From NCBI GenBank assembly GCA_033980235.1, contig CM067066.1, positions 34,759,180-34,823,179 on the forward strand: a stretch of DNA of 64,000 bases, given 5' to 3'. The DNA comes from Diadema setosum. Lineage: Eukaryota; Echinodermata; Echinoidea; Diadematoida; Diadematidae. This document shows positions 1-13,330 of the stretch, in pieces; the stretch's first letter is position 1, and the number at the start of each line of letters is the position of its first letter. A program made the position numbers and the translations under genes. Under the pieces are notes generated by a model that made no database searches, had not been told where the DNA came from, and saw only the letters and a program-made list of their open reading frames with translations.

Positions 1-3000
1 TGGATTTCCCTGTTTGCTGGACTCTTCTCAAATTTCATTCCTAACATTGACCGTGTCATCTATGCATCTTCATATTCCATTACCTACTTCCTCTTGAGAT
101 GAGAAAAAAAGAAGAGGAAAAAAAAAAATCATCTTACAATAAACCAGCATGATGGTAACTAAATATAGCAGAACCTTGTGCCAACAGCCAGCCCGCCTCG
201 TTCATGCCTTCAAAGTATTGCTATGGCAACATTGCTAATGCACATGGCTAAAAAAAAAAAAAAAAGTCCATGATTTATCAGTTGTGTGAAAAAGAAAAAA
301 AAAAAGACAGACACTTTATCATGCCTCTCTATGAGATGCACCGACTTTCCTGTGTAGATATATCAACAACAATAAAATAATGGCACAGTTAACAAACAGA
401 AAGTACTTAAATCTAATCATAATCAAAGACTTGTGGTTGGGTGATAAAAATAATTCATCAGGTGGAGCAAGACCTCTTATTAACTAGCAATTACAAATTA
501 ATGATAATGAAAATATTGCTTTTCATAATCTAATATTAGTCGATGGCACTAAATATCTCTACTATGAGTCACATAACAATGCTTTGAAGATTTGAGAAGA
601 TACTACAAAAATCGCCTTAGAAATTTGGTCTGATAATTCTCAAAGTACAAAATCTCAAGTGTGACATTGTCAGAAACACTCGAACACATGTTTACTGCAA
701 AGTTGAATAAAAAATGCATGAAAAGAAAAAATGAGCTAACATTATATCTTAAACAAGCCTGAATAAAGTTCTGCCTTATCGTGGAATGAGTGACACAACC
801 CTGGATCAAAAGAAGTTTTGTGCAGGGGAACAAGATCACTCAATGACTCATGTGAGATATAATTACCTGAAGAAGAAAAAAAAAAAACTGTAATCTCTTT
901 CCAAGTATAGAATCACATATGCAGAAAGTATCCGAAAGGTGACAAAAATATCATGTACACTCACAGTGTGCAAGATTCTTTCTTTACTACTGTTGTTGGG
1001 GTCATAAGAGATGGTTCTCACTATTAAGCCCTTGGCACAAAAAAAAAGAAGAAGTCATAAATGTGTCCATTTCAAGCTCACAAAAACAGGCAGATGCTGC
1101 TTCCCTAGACATGATATTAAGATAATCATAGATTTGTTTGATATAATTACATAATATAATAGCCATTATCAATATCATTATTGTTGTCATTAACATCATT
1201 ATTATCATTGTTAATATCAATACCATTATTACTATCATTGTTATCAACATCATCATCATCATCATTTCAAACACTATCATTGCTTTCATTTACATTATAT
1301 TTGATCTTCATTCTAATCATCCCTTGTACAATTCACATTTGAGAGCATATCAATTCCAGACCTGCTCTTCACTACCACACAAAATTCAAAGGTTCAATTC
1401 CAAATCATACAGTGAGCAGATAAACGGATGTAACATGATCCATGGGATGAACCAATGCTGAAGAGATGCTGCAGCAACCCCTACAACCAACGAGAAAGTG
1501 GCAACTTCCCTGGATTTGATCCAGTGCCAAAAATAGACCCAAATCTTTCGTCCCCCCGCCCGCTGCGCCTGTGTTGTGCAACGTCGCAATTGCGGAAGAC
1601 GGAACATGATACAGGGGGCTTTCCGCAATTCTCAATTACACACACGTCTACAGTCTGAGACTATGAGCTGAGAGAGAGAGAGCGTGTCTCACCCCCACAA
1701 GGATTTGCTCTGCGGTCAAGTACATGGATACATACACACATCAAATTAGGTTTCCCTAGAAATAGCTCTTTCCATGCCCTCATGTAACCTTCTTTTACAA
1801 GGAGGGATTATTTTTTTTAAGGATGTCAGAGGGGAAAGTGTTGGCACATATGGTTGTTGGTCTGTCAAACTGATCGCACCATCTTAGTCTCCAGAGAGTT
1901 TCATTTTGTCCATTGTCTGACAGAGATGCATGCTGTCATAGGATTTGGGTGCATTTCTCATCACAGAAAGATTGCAGCACCAATACCAACTTGTCATGAA
2001 CCTCCCTCATTACATCTACCTTCAAATAAACACAGATTTTCCCAGACTGGCATGTATTTCACACCTACTATTGTCTGTCCTGCTTACATTTAAATCTCTA
2101 CAGAAATAATATATCTTCACAAACTTTTTTAAAAGCACTTTACCCTTTCAAGTACATAAAATCAGCAAGCCCATATTACAATATTGTGCCTAGAAAGTAA
2201 CCCCGAAAAAAAAAATAAAATGTATTAAACAGAAATAATACTTTGTTTTTACTATTCACGTTGTACATTGCTTTCCCCCAGTGAGTAGTAAGAGTGAAGA
2301 GACAAACAAATGTGGATGGGGAAATTTCTTGTATGAGGAAAATAAAGGGAACACTGAGAAGTCACTGAGATACACTAGTTTGACCATACTGCACCCACAA
2401 ACCCCTGAGTTACCAGATGCAATACCTACATCCGGGCTACATCTACAGCACAAAGCGAGTTCAATGACTACAACACTGTACCATCTATATCAGAGATTTT
2501 GTTAATTGTTCTGCAATGCTTGTGTTTTCCTATTTTTTAAACAAATTTTTCTCTATGTCGTGACTGACAAATATCACAAATAACAAATGCCAAGATTTTT
2601 CAAGTACATACCACTCAGTGTATGGCTCTGCCGGGAGGGTTTGAACATTTAAAGTTTGAGGAAAATTGGACAATCCATGCAATAGCTATGAATTTTTTTA
2701 AGTTTTGGTGTTGGAACCACTGGATAAGGAGATTACGTGAGTTTGTGACATCATGTGTGGACAACAATGTAAAGAAAATATAAAGAAAATTCAACATGCT
2801 TTCTCTTTTCTAGAATAATGAATGAGCACTCGACAAACTCCTTTCAGAAAGTAGGGGGAATAATACATGTACTATCCGAGCATATGTCCGCATCAAGTTA
2901 ATGGAATGTGTAGTTTTTAAGAAAAATGAATTTTTGTGGAATTCTCTTTATAATTTCTTTATAATGTTGTCCACATACGATGTCATGGACTCTACTAGTT

Positions 3001-3500
3001 TCCTTATCCAGTGATTACAACTCTCAATCCACATTGCTCTTTGGGTTTTGGTTTCCTTTTAAAGAAGGATAAGAGCTCTAGGAATGTTCACTTCTCAAGA
3101 CTGGTGGTTTGCGAGTTGAAACCAGGCACATGCTTCTCTACTACAAACCACAATCTTCCCATTAACTTTACGGGGGTGAAGGACACACACACACACACAA
3201 AATCAAATATCTTAAAGGCTTCCAAATCAATATTAAAGCATTCAACATCATTAGTGCATTCCTGAAACATGCAAAACAGGACAGGAAAAAAATCCACCCT
3301 GACTTTCCCTCGTTAAGATTCTTCAGGCAATTAATTTATAAATTGTTTGTCGAATTTCACACAATGTATGCTATCATCTTAGGCAGTTATTATTTGCGTA
3401 AAACTTTGAGGAAAATTAGGACAGCTGTCACATGGGATGCATATTTCAAAAAATTCCATTCTGCTTTTGATTTGACCGTAAATTCAACAGATTAGCAGAA
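1..3500. other. Intergenic DNA downstream of ZFAND1
   Basis: A/T-rich sequence with A-runs, a loose ATC/ATT-rich stretch (1160-1275) and one family B palindromic repeat (2636-3064). A GC-richer stretch at 1455-1640 has open frames on both strands but none resembles a protein I know. Confidence 0.5.
2636..3064. repeat. Palindromic repeat family B, copy 1
   Basis: GAAAATTGGACAATCCATGC start; centre with GTAAAGAAAATATAAAGAAA and TGGAATTCTCTTTATAAT; end TTGCTCTTTGGGTTTTGGTT. Matches 15644-16040 along its length. Confidence 0.6.
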
Positions 3501-3502
3501 GT

Positions 3503-3508
3503 TTTATT
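3503..3508 (-). promoter_or_regulatory. Possible poly(A) signal of ZFAND1
   Basis: AATAAA on the minus strand about 250 nt downstream of the ZFAND1 stop codon. Position and sequence fit a polyadenylation signal. Other A/T-rich matches are possible and no transcript end was observed. Confidence 0.35.
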
Positions 3509-3756
3509 AGAATAGGATCTGATATGAAATGTTCTGAAATTTTCAATTCCATAAGTCTGCACAAACTGCACTAAGCCAAGATGACATATAGGCAAATTAG
3601 TCGCTACCAGTCTGTCTTTTAACATTTCCTGTGTCTTTTCAAAGTCAGCTTGCTAATGACCATTCACTTTAAATTCATGCCACAGGATAGATAGTTTCTG
3701 ATCACTGCTCAAAATAACTTACTTGCCATTTTGGTCTATTCTCGGCCGAAGGAGCA

Positions 3757-6700
3757 TCACGACTGGTACTCTGTGACATCAGCCAAGCATGTACAGTGAT
3801 TGTCCACATACTCCAGGATGATTCCACCCCCGCTGTACAGGGGGAGGTCAGACTCAGCAGCAAGGAGGGACTCCAGTTTGGCATCCATTGCCAGCACGTC
3901 CCCACTCTCGGGGTGGAACATTCTCAGTTTCTGAAATAAAGATTTACTTATTCATGACAATTTTTTTTTTCCTAATTTGATCATTTGCCTACCATGTACA
4001 AGTTTGCACTTTTCAAACTTCCTAAAGAACTGCAATCATGATAAATAATGCAGCAAAGAGTATATCAAAATAACAGCACATATGAAGAATCAAAAAAGGT
4101 TTGTCTAGTGTCTATGTTCCTATAGACTGATGGGCAACCAAATATAGAAACTCTCTTGTAAAGGTACTGTTGAATTTTCAAACAAAAGCAGGCTAACTGA
4201 ACAAACTACCTTACATAGAAAAATAACATGAAGCATTGTGATATTGCCCTCAATCTTTTTTTTCTTTTTTTTTTCAATTCATTTTTTCAAGTTGAGATGA
4301 CTGGAAGGAAGCTATGGAACTTTGCACAAGTATGGCAAAACAAAGACCAGTTTCATTCCCTAGTGCAAAACTGTGAGGTAATCTGATCTAGATATAATGA
4401 CAGCAGTTATAGCAATGCTGATTAACAATTACAGTAAATTAGTGGCAGGTTATACAAACACAAACCACTTTCCTGAATGAAAACTATATAATGCCAAAGC
4501 AGTAGCATGAAACTTAACAAGATTTCCAATCAGTGTCAAATATATTTCTATAAATAATATTGGTAACACTTGTGGTAAACGTAAAACAAAACAAAAACAA
4601 AACAAAACAAGACAACAGAAAAAAAAAAACACCCATTAAACCTACCTTGGCACTGGCAATGTTGTTTTCATTTTTCAGACTCAAGAGGGCAGCAGTCCTA
4701 TCCACTGCTTTGCCGACACTCCACATGCTTGAGAAGAACATTGGCTTGTGTCTGTCTGTGCAGGACTTGGGAAGGTGTACTTGGAAGAACACTCTCTCCT
4801 TCTGTGGATTAAACAAAATTCAGACATTTTCACTGGCTGCAGACTTTCAGCTTTTTAATATGGGAACGTGAAACAAGCTAAACTTACTTGCTTCTTTTAA
4901 AGCTTTCCTTAATTGGTTTTCACAAAATGTGTACTTTCTATATGAATTAGCAATGCAAGATGAACACAGTCATCCTTTTGTGTATACATTCAAATCTGTT
5001 GAATCAGAGAGAGGGTTTCCATTTGTTTGATGTTCCAACAAGAGTTATTCCTGTGGTCAGACATCCAGGTATTTATCAGCAGCTGGAGTACAAACAAACC
5101 CATGATCAGGATATCTTTTAGATAAATTATCTACTTTTCTTTCATAATTGCCTTTGAAATTCAATGAAACTGTCAGATATTGTTCATCGTAACATTTGTG
5201 ATAACCACAAGAAATGTCACTGATAAATTACATAAAAGAATGGTAGATAAAGGATTCTGAATGCTGATGCTTTGTTACCTGTATCATCGTATATATCAAA
5301 TGCATACAAGCTTATTTACAACTTCCCTTCACTCCAGATTGACAAAATACAACCAAATCTCCAAGTTTCCTTACATTTTTGCATCACAAAGGAAACATCA
5401 AACCATGCTGAATGGACATGTGGAAACACAGCTCAGAACTCACCTGTGGTATAGATTGGTCACCAAGAGCATGCATCTTCATCTTCATAAGAGCCACCTT
5501 GGCAGCCATTTTAGCAGACTTCGCTCCTCTGCCCTTCGTCTTGACTTTGGTTTCATCAGATTTTTTGGAAGCTTCATGAGAGCGAAACGAGGGTGGACAG
5601 GAGGTACAAATAGTGAAATTTCAAAAAAAGTTACACACATGAAACCACACTGTTCATTTGCAGTTAAAAAAAAAATGATTACAAATGACAAATACAGCTA
5701 CTGCAAGCAGAGATTTTGACAGCAAAAGGTTTCACAAAAACAAAGTCATCCTACTCCTTACATTCCATAATTTATCTGACTTTTAACAGAAAAAAAAAGA
5801 AATGACTGTTTTGTTCCACTGACAGATTTCACCATCAAGAAAATATTTTTATTTGCACTGCGAAAATGTAACATAGCTTTGCCCCTATGACATGCTCAAA
5901 TTGCCTCCAGGCAAACATATCTGCCACTTCCACTGCTTGGTCTAAACTTTAATTCAAGAATATAACATGTGACCTACTTACTGAACATACAAACATGCCA
6001 ACTCTTTATATAGGACCCAATCACACTTCACTTTTATTCTACAGCTATTCTTTATGTAGAAACACTGTTATGATCTTTCTGTAAGGATCAGACACACGTA
6101 AGTACCTGTAATCTGCTGGATAAGTTGAGTTGTTTTTGCCATGGGAGGTGGTTCCCCCTCCTTGGACAGCATTTCACACTGGTGATCTGCCTGGTGTCTG
6201 TGACTGACATATTATTGTAAACACAACAATCTAATTTGTATATATACTCAAATGTCATTTTCCATTTTGTATATATCTAAAACAAGTCACACATGCAAGC
6301 ACATTTGAGTACAAAGATAAGAGTCCCTGCCTTATGCAAGAGTAAACAAACAAACATGCAAACTGCCTAGTCCTGTGGTTAACATTCATCTAACCAGGTC
6401 ACACAAAGAAAACACTAAACATAATCTACAACATTTTGACATGTGGCACTTCGCAGATATTTTTCTCCACAAATATATATCATGTCTCTCTTTTGGGGAT
6501 TTTTCAACTGCTAGATTAAAAAAAAAAAAAATTAAGATTTAATTAACCATTCGTAGATAATCTTGACTTCAAAAAGTTTGTTCTGAGCAAAACTATTGCA
6601 AACATGGAACATTCCTGTGAAAATGTCAGTATATAATTTGCATGTGTACAAAACTGCTCATAAACATACACTATATATACACATACACGCTAAAAAAAAG

Positions 6701-7277
6701 AAAAGAAAAAAAGAATTTAGGTCCTCAGTTCTTTAGAAATGAAAAAGCAGAAACCCTCTTAACTTTCCCCTTGTTTCACTCACTTACCTGAGACAGAAAT
6801 TTTTATGGCAGTGTTCACACGTGACAGGAACAAGCTCAGCTCTCTTGCAGCCAGATAGGGTACAGTCGTAGGATACTGGGCTGACATACTCTGCCTTGTC
6901 ATCTCGGCTTGGGTTACACTGAAAGCACAGAATATGACTGCAATTACAACATAATTTAATAATGTCCATTTCATCATAATATTTCCATTTTTCCTTTCTT
7001 CTTCTTTTTTTATTCAGAATGAACACAACTGTAGGGTAAGACTAACCCTAGTCATGACATCACATACAGTGCAGTCCCATTATAACGAACATGGTTATAA
7101 CAAAATTACGGTTACAACAATGTAAAATTCAGGCTGCAAAATTACCCACTCTTTGTTCTTTATTGTTTGGTTATAACAAAATTTTGATATAATGAAAGAA
7201 AATTGCCAGTCCCAAGGACTTTGTTATAACAGGAGTCCACTGTATTAAAGAATAGTGAAGCCTGTTAAAATTTCATG

Positions 7278-7332
<55 letters not shown>

Positions 7333-9741
7333 TATATGGGCCGTGACGCGAGAAAAGGGCCCTTAGGGTATTAAATACGGAAAATTATTTTTCACCTCCA
7401 CATTGTAGAAGGAACTCTGAGGAATTTAGATATGCAGACCTTTTTCTAAAATTTCAGTCCTAAATGCCCCAATTACGACATTGACAAAATATGTTTTGTC
7501 TAAATCCTGTCACTTTTTGATGCATCTATGCATGTGCGCACGTTAGCTTGTTGATCTCTTTTTGCGCGTATTGCTTTGTCAAACTTCCGCGCCGTTTTGT
7601 GGCGTTTGCGCGCAGCGGCTCTAAGGGCCCTTTTCTCGCGTCACGGCCCATATATATACATATACATGCTTTACATTTCACGAGTTTCGTATTTCGCAAA
7701 TTGAAACTTGCAGGACAAATTTGTGTGTGATTGAATTCATGATCAAGAAACAAGTGACAGAAGAAAGTATTATCCTTAGTTAAAGAGAAAAATTTGTAGT
7801 TTCCAACTTCAGTTAACAATGGCAGTACATTTGCTTTACATGAGGCATCATTTTTTGTGAGTTGTTGATTTTGCAAAGATCATTCGACTCACGAAATTCA
7901 TGAAAATAAAAACATCCAAAAATGTACCATGTATATAGTATGATAATATACAGATATCATATGTAACTCATCAATACTTTACCCTATAAAGTTGAAAATA
8001 TTGCAGCAAACAGTTATTTGGTTTAAAAAAATATCCACAGTAAAACTAATATTTGTACCCCAAAAATAGTTTGAAATATTAAACTACATACCATCGGAAT
8101 AAGAAAGTCTTAAAATATTTTCAAATTAAGTCTACAAATATTTTAAAATTAAACTTTTCAGTCCTTACGAAACATGTTACATGCATGCTTTGACTTTTTA
8201 AGTTTTGTGCTGATGCACAACCTGCTGGATGTTTGATTGCATCTGAAGTTCAAAGGGGATTTCACAAATCTATGTTTATCTGGTGACCAGCTTTCTAACC
8301 ATTTGTGTTGAAGGTTTTGGGAAACCAAAAGGGATATATATTATATCGTTCTACAGCTCAGCATCTAAAGAATCAAAATGTCAAACTAAGGAAATCAATA
8401 TGCGCTGACTTCATGTTGAGTATAGACACTGATATATCTGACGTCATTTACACAAATATGATGATGCCCGACATTATTGTTTCACAGAAATATGTGAAAC
8501 TGATTCTTTTTTTTTTCTTCATCTACATTTAATGAAATGCAAACCATTATATTAACTTGATCTTCTTTTATCTACCAAAGTGAACATGTACACGGCTTGG
8601 GATTTCAGTTGGTATAACATACAAATGCAGAGCATATAGCAAAGTATCTGTAACTTGTACGTGTAAAAAAAAAAAAAGTCAAAGAATGTACATGAAGATG
8701 CAAATAAAAATTACAGAGAAGACATGCATTGACACAACCTTCTAGATACTGTTATACCTTGCTGCAATTGTGTGCATCTTGGCTCTTGTGGTCCAAGCTG
8801 AAAGTATAAAGAGAGAGTAGAGCTTATATTCTTGCAGAATCGAACTTGACATTTACAATGAAGGGGAGAAATTACTCTGATGCAATATCTCAACTTTGCA
8901 ACAGGTTTTACACTGCCCTATATACCTAGTAAGTAGAATGTACACATACAGGAACTTTAATTTAAACATTTACAACACATGATCATTTGAACCACTCCAA
9001 CGAAAAGGGTCATTTTGTTCTTGAGCAATTTGAAAAGTATGTATGAGTAAAAATGAAATGGTGATGAAATGCATTGTCTCATCCCCTTGCTCTGTGTGTT
9101 GTAAAATTCTAGACACGATACTTTTGGGCGTTACCTGTTCTTCGGTGCTACTTATCAGGGATAAAAATCCTGGGTGATCCACTATTATAAATATAATGTG
9201 CATGAAAATTTATATGCATGAAATGTGCAAAGCACAAAGAACCATGTGGCCTAGAAGCCAGAGGATTCCAGATGCTCTTTCATGCAATATTTCTGCCTTC
9301 TTTTTTTTTTTTTTTTTTGAACGTTTGATCACAGTTAACGAGCCATAACCCAGTGGGTGAATCTTTTTTTTTTTTTTTTTCTCAATGACACTTTTCAAAA
9401 GTTTGCAGACCATCTGACTCAATTTAACAAGTTTTTTGTTATCCTTTTAATGGCATAGCTCTTGAAATAGTAAGTGTTTTTATGGATGTCAGCAACAATT
9501 TTCAACTTGTTGCAATCATCCAAAAACCCCTAAATGGAGTAAACTGTAGATCTGCAATATACAAGACTGTACCAAAAAAAAAAAAAAAAAAAAAGGATCA
9601 TATCAATAGTATATATCACATATTCACACTTACCAATATACACCGGAACAGCCACTGCACACAAAGGGGAGGAAGTCTGTGACAACAAAACCAAAAATTC
9701 ACAAATATTGACACATTTCAACAACAGCAATCACAAATTGC

Positions 9742-9792
<51 letters not shown>

Positions 9793-11415
9793 TCAAACCT
9801 GCCTTAGCGGCCACCTGTCTATAGCGGCCACTGAAAAATCCCCCCGAGAGAAAAGCCCTGTTAAAGACTGTGTATAGCAGCCACCTGTCTAACGCGGCCA
9901 GCGGCCACAAATTTGATTCCCGCGGTAGACTTTAACCTGTCTATAGCAGCCAAAAACCTAATGGAGCCGTAGCCGAGCCAATAATTCAGCGTGTTTTCTG
10001 CTTTGTAGCCGTGCGGGCAACTTTCAGTGATCGCCACCGCTGCATTCATCCCTCATTCAGTCATAATAATGCACTAGTGTTGAGCTTTCTTCACGACAAT
10101 ACACATACTACTGTGCAACAATTTCATATACACCGGCATAGTTAAATGCGTGAAACACACGGTGTGTGCATACGTACACACATACATGTACACGTAAGGA
10201 TACGACGATGGTACTTGTACGTGTAAGCAATGCATGCAAAGTTGGACTACCTGCCTATAGCGGCCACCTGTCTATAACGACCACTTTTTCCATTTCCCTT
10301 GGGTGGCCGCTATAGACAGGTTTGACTGTATATATATATGTGACATACATTTGACACTGACAAAAGACTGAATAAACTTGACGACTTTAACAGTGCAATG
10401 TATCAAGAAGTTTCCTGGTGGAATTGGGAGCACAAACACTATCATTTGTGCAAAATTTTGTGTATATTCAGCATGATAGAACAAGATAATATGCATATAG
10501 AACCATGATGTTATAAGATTGGCCAAATTGGCACCACGTGCCACCATTTTTGTTACAGCACACAGATTACACAACATTCATTAACCAAGTCCATGGCTTT
10601 ACGGAGGGAATCCTAAAAAAAAACAAAAAATATCGGACTAGGCCTTTCGGTAATTATCACGATCAACACATTCAACAAACAAGATTTTTTTTTAATTCAA
10701 TCAAGCCATTTTCCTAGTATTTCTAATATCAAAACCTAGGGCCCTATGTACGACTTGTAGGGCTCCGATTCGGTCAGCTCTCTAGCACACTCAAATAAGC
10801 ACACACAGGGCAGCTCATGACATGCAAGCTATAACTAACCTAAAAATTAAACTAGCCTGACCAGATGCTACCTACAAACTCATCTTCATTAAGAAATCAT
10901 TTTGTGGAAACATATCTTTATGGATGGTGCAGATAAAACTCCTCGAGTATATCACTGCTAGCCCTTACTCCTCCATCAGTGACAAAAGGTAATAAACCCT
11001 ATGAAAAGTTGTGTACACTTGGATTAACGATGGGCCCCAAGTGAATCTTACCGTATGGGAGATCTGACTAGTTCTAAACTATAATCATACAAGATACACC
11101 CGCGCTCTAATATAACATGTCATATTTAGAACACACAGGAACTTTCAGAGCTCCACTCAACTCGGCTAGCGGTACCGCGGAGAGCTCTCGCCAGTCTCGA
11201 TGAGCCGGGTGCGGCGGCAGGGACTGCCATGCCTGGAGCTCACTGTCCGATCGTTTCACGTACTGTTCATATTTTCTGGAGTCTTGACAGGAACCACATG
11301 CTGCGAATGTGTGGACAGAAAGGAGTAAAACATAAAAATTCTATATAGGTGAGTAATTACCTAGTTGGTTGCACGTAGACACACTACAATGTTGACCAAT
11401 ATTCACCTCCGCCAT
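3757..11415 (-). CDS. ZFAND1: ZFAND1 ortholog, AN1-type zinc finger protein 1 (8 exons, complete)
   Basis: Coding exons in transcription order: 11415-11361, 9676-9634, 8797-8758, 6918-6788, 6203-6106, 5571-5444, 4801-4646, 3930-3757. They sum to 825 nt (274 aa plus TGA; human ZFAND1 is 268 aa), all introns are GT-AG and the phases agree. Residues 1-9 read MAEVNIGQH, close to human MAELDIGQH. AN1 finger 1 has Cys10, Cys15, Cys25, Cys28, Cys33, His36, His42, Cys44. Finger 2 has Cys65, 70, 80, 83, 88, His91, His97, Cys99, exactly at AN1 spacing. Residues from about 166 form the conserved C-terminal ubiquitin-like region (FFQVHLPK, KPMFF, LPLYSGGGIILEYV). Known for the family: it recruits p97/VCP and the 26S proteasome to arsenite-induced stress granules. 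The exon 5 acceptor at 6203 was preferred to one 6 nt downstream because it restores the His-x5-His spacing. Identity is secure; the UTRs are not defined. Confidence 0.95.
7067..7242. mobile_element. Tigger/pogo-like MITE, ZFAND1 intron 3
   Basis: Ends CAGTGCAGTCCCATTATAAC and, inverted, CAGTGGACTCCTGTTATAAC, with TA on both sides. The GTTATAACAAAAT motif repeats inside. The end style and TA target match Tigger/pogo-type small elements. Confidence 0.6.
7337..7650. mobile_element. 314-bp MITE with perfect 29-bp inverted ends, ZFAND1 intron 3
   Basis: TGGGCCGTGACGCGAGAAAA continues to a 29-bp end at 7337-7365 that is exactly reverse-complementary to 7622-7650. It sits in a TA microsatellite, so the target duplication cannot be read. 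The right part is markedly GC-rich (GCGCG words) against the intron. No coding capacity. Confidence 0.75.
9790..10328. mobile_element. 539-bp MITE with CAGTCAAACCTG ends, ZFAND1 intron 1
   Basis: Ends CAGTCAAACCTGCCTTAGCG and, inverted, CAGTCAAACCTGTCTATAGC, with TA on both sides. The subterminal word TATAGCGGCCACCTGTCTA recurs several times. The TA target suggests a Tc1/mariner or pogo relation. Related fragments lie at 17697-17809 and 55286-55325. Confidence 0.7.
10553..10612 (-). other. Possible terminal exon paired with the 11176-11300 segment
   Basis: After a T-rich tract ending in TTTAG, the frame reads DSLRKAMDLVNECCVICVL and stops. It is phase-compatible with the upstream exon-like segment (phase 0 junction). 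If used after ZFAND1 exon 1 it would give a short protein lacking intact AN1 fingers. There is no homology support. Confidence 0.22.
11176..11300 (-). other. Exon-like open segment inside ZFAND1 intron 1
   Basis: A pyrimidine-rich tract ends in CGCAG at 11301, followed by an open frame encoding ACGSCQDSRKYEQY, then SDSELQAWQSLPPHPAHR and DWRELSA, to a GT at 11175. It starts in phase 2 of a codon, so it is phase-compatible with ZFAND1 exon 1 (one base over), only 60 nt away. The segment is GC-rich against AT-rich surroundings. I do not recognise the peptide. It may be an alternative exon, an unrelated small gene, or chance in a promoter-proximal CpG-rich stretch. Confidence 0.3.
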
Positions 11416-11876
11416 GATTTTCATCTACACGTTCACGATCACTTATCATATGCATGCACCAAGAAACGACATCATGTGCGCATACTGTTTTGTCGTAGCC
11501 TTTTGACAAGGCTTATTGTTGTTGGTAGGGTTTTTGTGCTGCTCTCGTGTGCGTCGTATATATAACTACATGTATTATTTTAGGAAGCTTTATCGCACTT
11601 CATCACAGAGTGCAGCTTATACGAAACTTATTACCGAACTAGACCCGAACATACTGAAATTACTCTTAAAAGAAACTAACAAAACAAAAACAAAAAATAA
11701 CATTAACACGTGTGTGTATAATCAAGCTCCACACGACGCTCTATCCTGGTATTTAATCGATGAATGAACCTGACTCATTAATGTTCTGATTGTGACAGGC
11801 GCAGGCACAAATTCAAATCACGGTCTAATAGTTAATCCTGTCAGTATCATTCAAAGAGAAACATATACTCACCGGC

Positions 11877-12180
11877 TCAGACACGCAGTGCAGGCTGTGT
11901 AGAATCCTCTTCTGGTCTTCGACCTTTGATATGACCTCGACGATGACCACGTTTTGTGTGATTGTAGAAGAGAACGTAATTTTTTATGACATAATCTCGA
12001 CTTTGACGTCGTATGACTCTCGTTTTGTTGTCGCTACACCCTAGTGAATACGTACCACTTTTCAGATACAAAAAGATAGACGCAGCCCATAGTAGAGCTG
12101 TATTTATGCGATATGTATACAGCTCTATGACGCAGCCTCAATCTTCAAACGCCATTTTGGAGAAAGGGCAAGAGTGACAC
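11877..12180 (-). promoter_or_regulatory. Possible ZFAND1 promoter and 5' untranslated exon
   Basis: About 460-760 bp upstream of the ZFAND1 ATG. A consensus-like donor (GAGCCG/GTGAGT, minus strand, near 11877) suggests a non-coding first exon. Further upstream, CCAAAATGGCG near 12150 resembles the YY1-type motif often found at animal transcription starts. The inverted words AGAGCTGTA and TACAGCTCT (near 12086-12125) and a duplicated GACGCAGCC lie beside it. No transcript data. Confidence 0.3.
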
Positions 12181-12264
12181 GTAACAATCAGTGTCCTTGA
12201 TACTCTTGCGTTGTTCCATAAATTCACATACTGTACTATAGCATTCGGCAGAATTCAGTTCTTA

Positions 12265-12655
12265 AAGGGATGATGGCCGAGGGTATTGGTTGAGGTGAAG
12301 TCACAGCCTTTAGCTTTTTTTGCGAGATATCATACTTAAAAACTTTTTTTAATGAATATAAAAGAGCATACAATTCTAACAGGAGTTTAAAATTTATTTG
12401 AGGTAAATCGGGTTTGAAATGGCTGAAATATCAAGTGAATAAAGCGATTGCAATTGCAATTAAAGATGGGTCCTTTCTTGCATAAAGTTCAGATCACCCT
12501 GTTTTTCTTACCCCAGTCATTTAAAAGTCAAGTTTCATCACATTAACTTTGGAATATGCTCTTTCATAGTTCTCGATAGTTTATCATTTTTATCTCAAAC
12601 AAAAAATGAAAACATCATAAAACATGGAAACATGAAAGCCACACCTCAACCGATA
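12265..12655. repeat. Palindromic repeat family A, copy 1
   Basis: Opens AAAGGGATGATGGC...GGTTGAGGTG and closes CACACCTCAACCGATAC. Inside is GAGCATACAATTCTA with its inverted partner further right. Same layout as 30320-30690 and 60380-60770. Confidence 0.55.
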
Positions 12656-12829
12656 CTGCATTTTGGAGGGGGGGGGGGGGGGGGGCACTCTGAGCTTATG
12701 TAAGCATATCGCTATTTAGAGTAGGGTGAAACTTTTTTCCCCATAATTCCGAGCAAACACGTCACAGACAAAACGCACAAATACAATGTGTATTACTATA
12801 TCCATGAAGCTACCCTGCAAAAAGTCCGG

Positions 12830-13330
12830 TGTTAAAGTTGAAACACCGAGCTGGTGTTAAATTTCCGGTGCTCATTCATGGTGTTAGATTAACACCTCCG
12901 GGTGTCATTTCAAAATATAAAATTGGTTTTTTTTTTTTTTGTTGTTGTTGATAGTTTCTTAGTTACTGAATTTCTTGTTAATTCTGAACTTCAACGAGAC
13001 GATGAAGAATTTTCCGATAAAGTACTTGATTTTTGACAAAATATGTAAATATACATTTACACCACAGTAACACCAGTTGGTGTGGTCTCCTATTGAAGCT
13101 GGACGGGTGTTATACCATTGAAATTAACACCACCAATATCAAATCAACACCATGTGCGGTGTCATTAATGAATTAACTCTAGCGCAGTGTCAAAAATATC
13201 ACCAGCTATACAGTGTCAAATTAACACCACGAAGTGCCAGGTGAACACTTTTTAACACCGTCACAATACATTTTCTACACCTGTGGGTGTGGTCCTCTAT
13301 TGAAGATTGATCGGTGTTAGATTTAAAAAG
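12830..13330. repeat. Region of dispersed GGTGTTAA/TTAACACC words
   Basis: GTGTTAA or its complement recurs more than ten times in both orientations, with longer shared blocks (GGTGTGGTCTCCTATTGAAG and GGTGTGGTCCTCTATTGAAG). It looks like a tandemly duplicated, decayed short-inverted-repeat sequence. Confidence 0.5.

Noticed and set aside
1386..1658. Open frames on both strands in a GC-richer stretch
   Set aside because: No family resemblance, no splice context and no coherent start; left as unexplained intergenic sequence.
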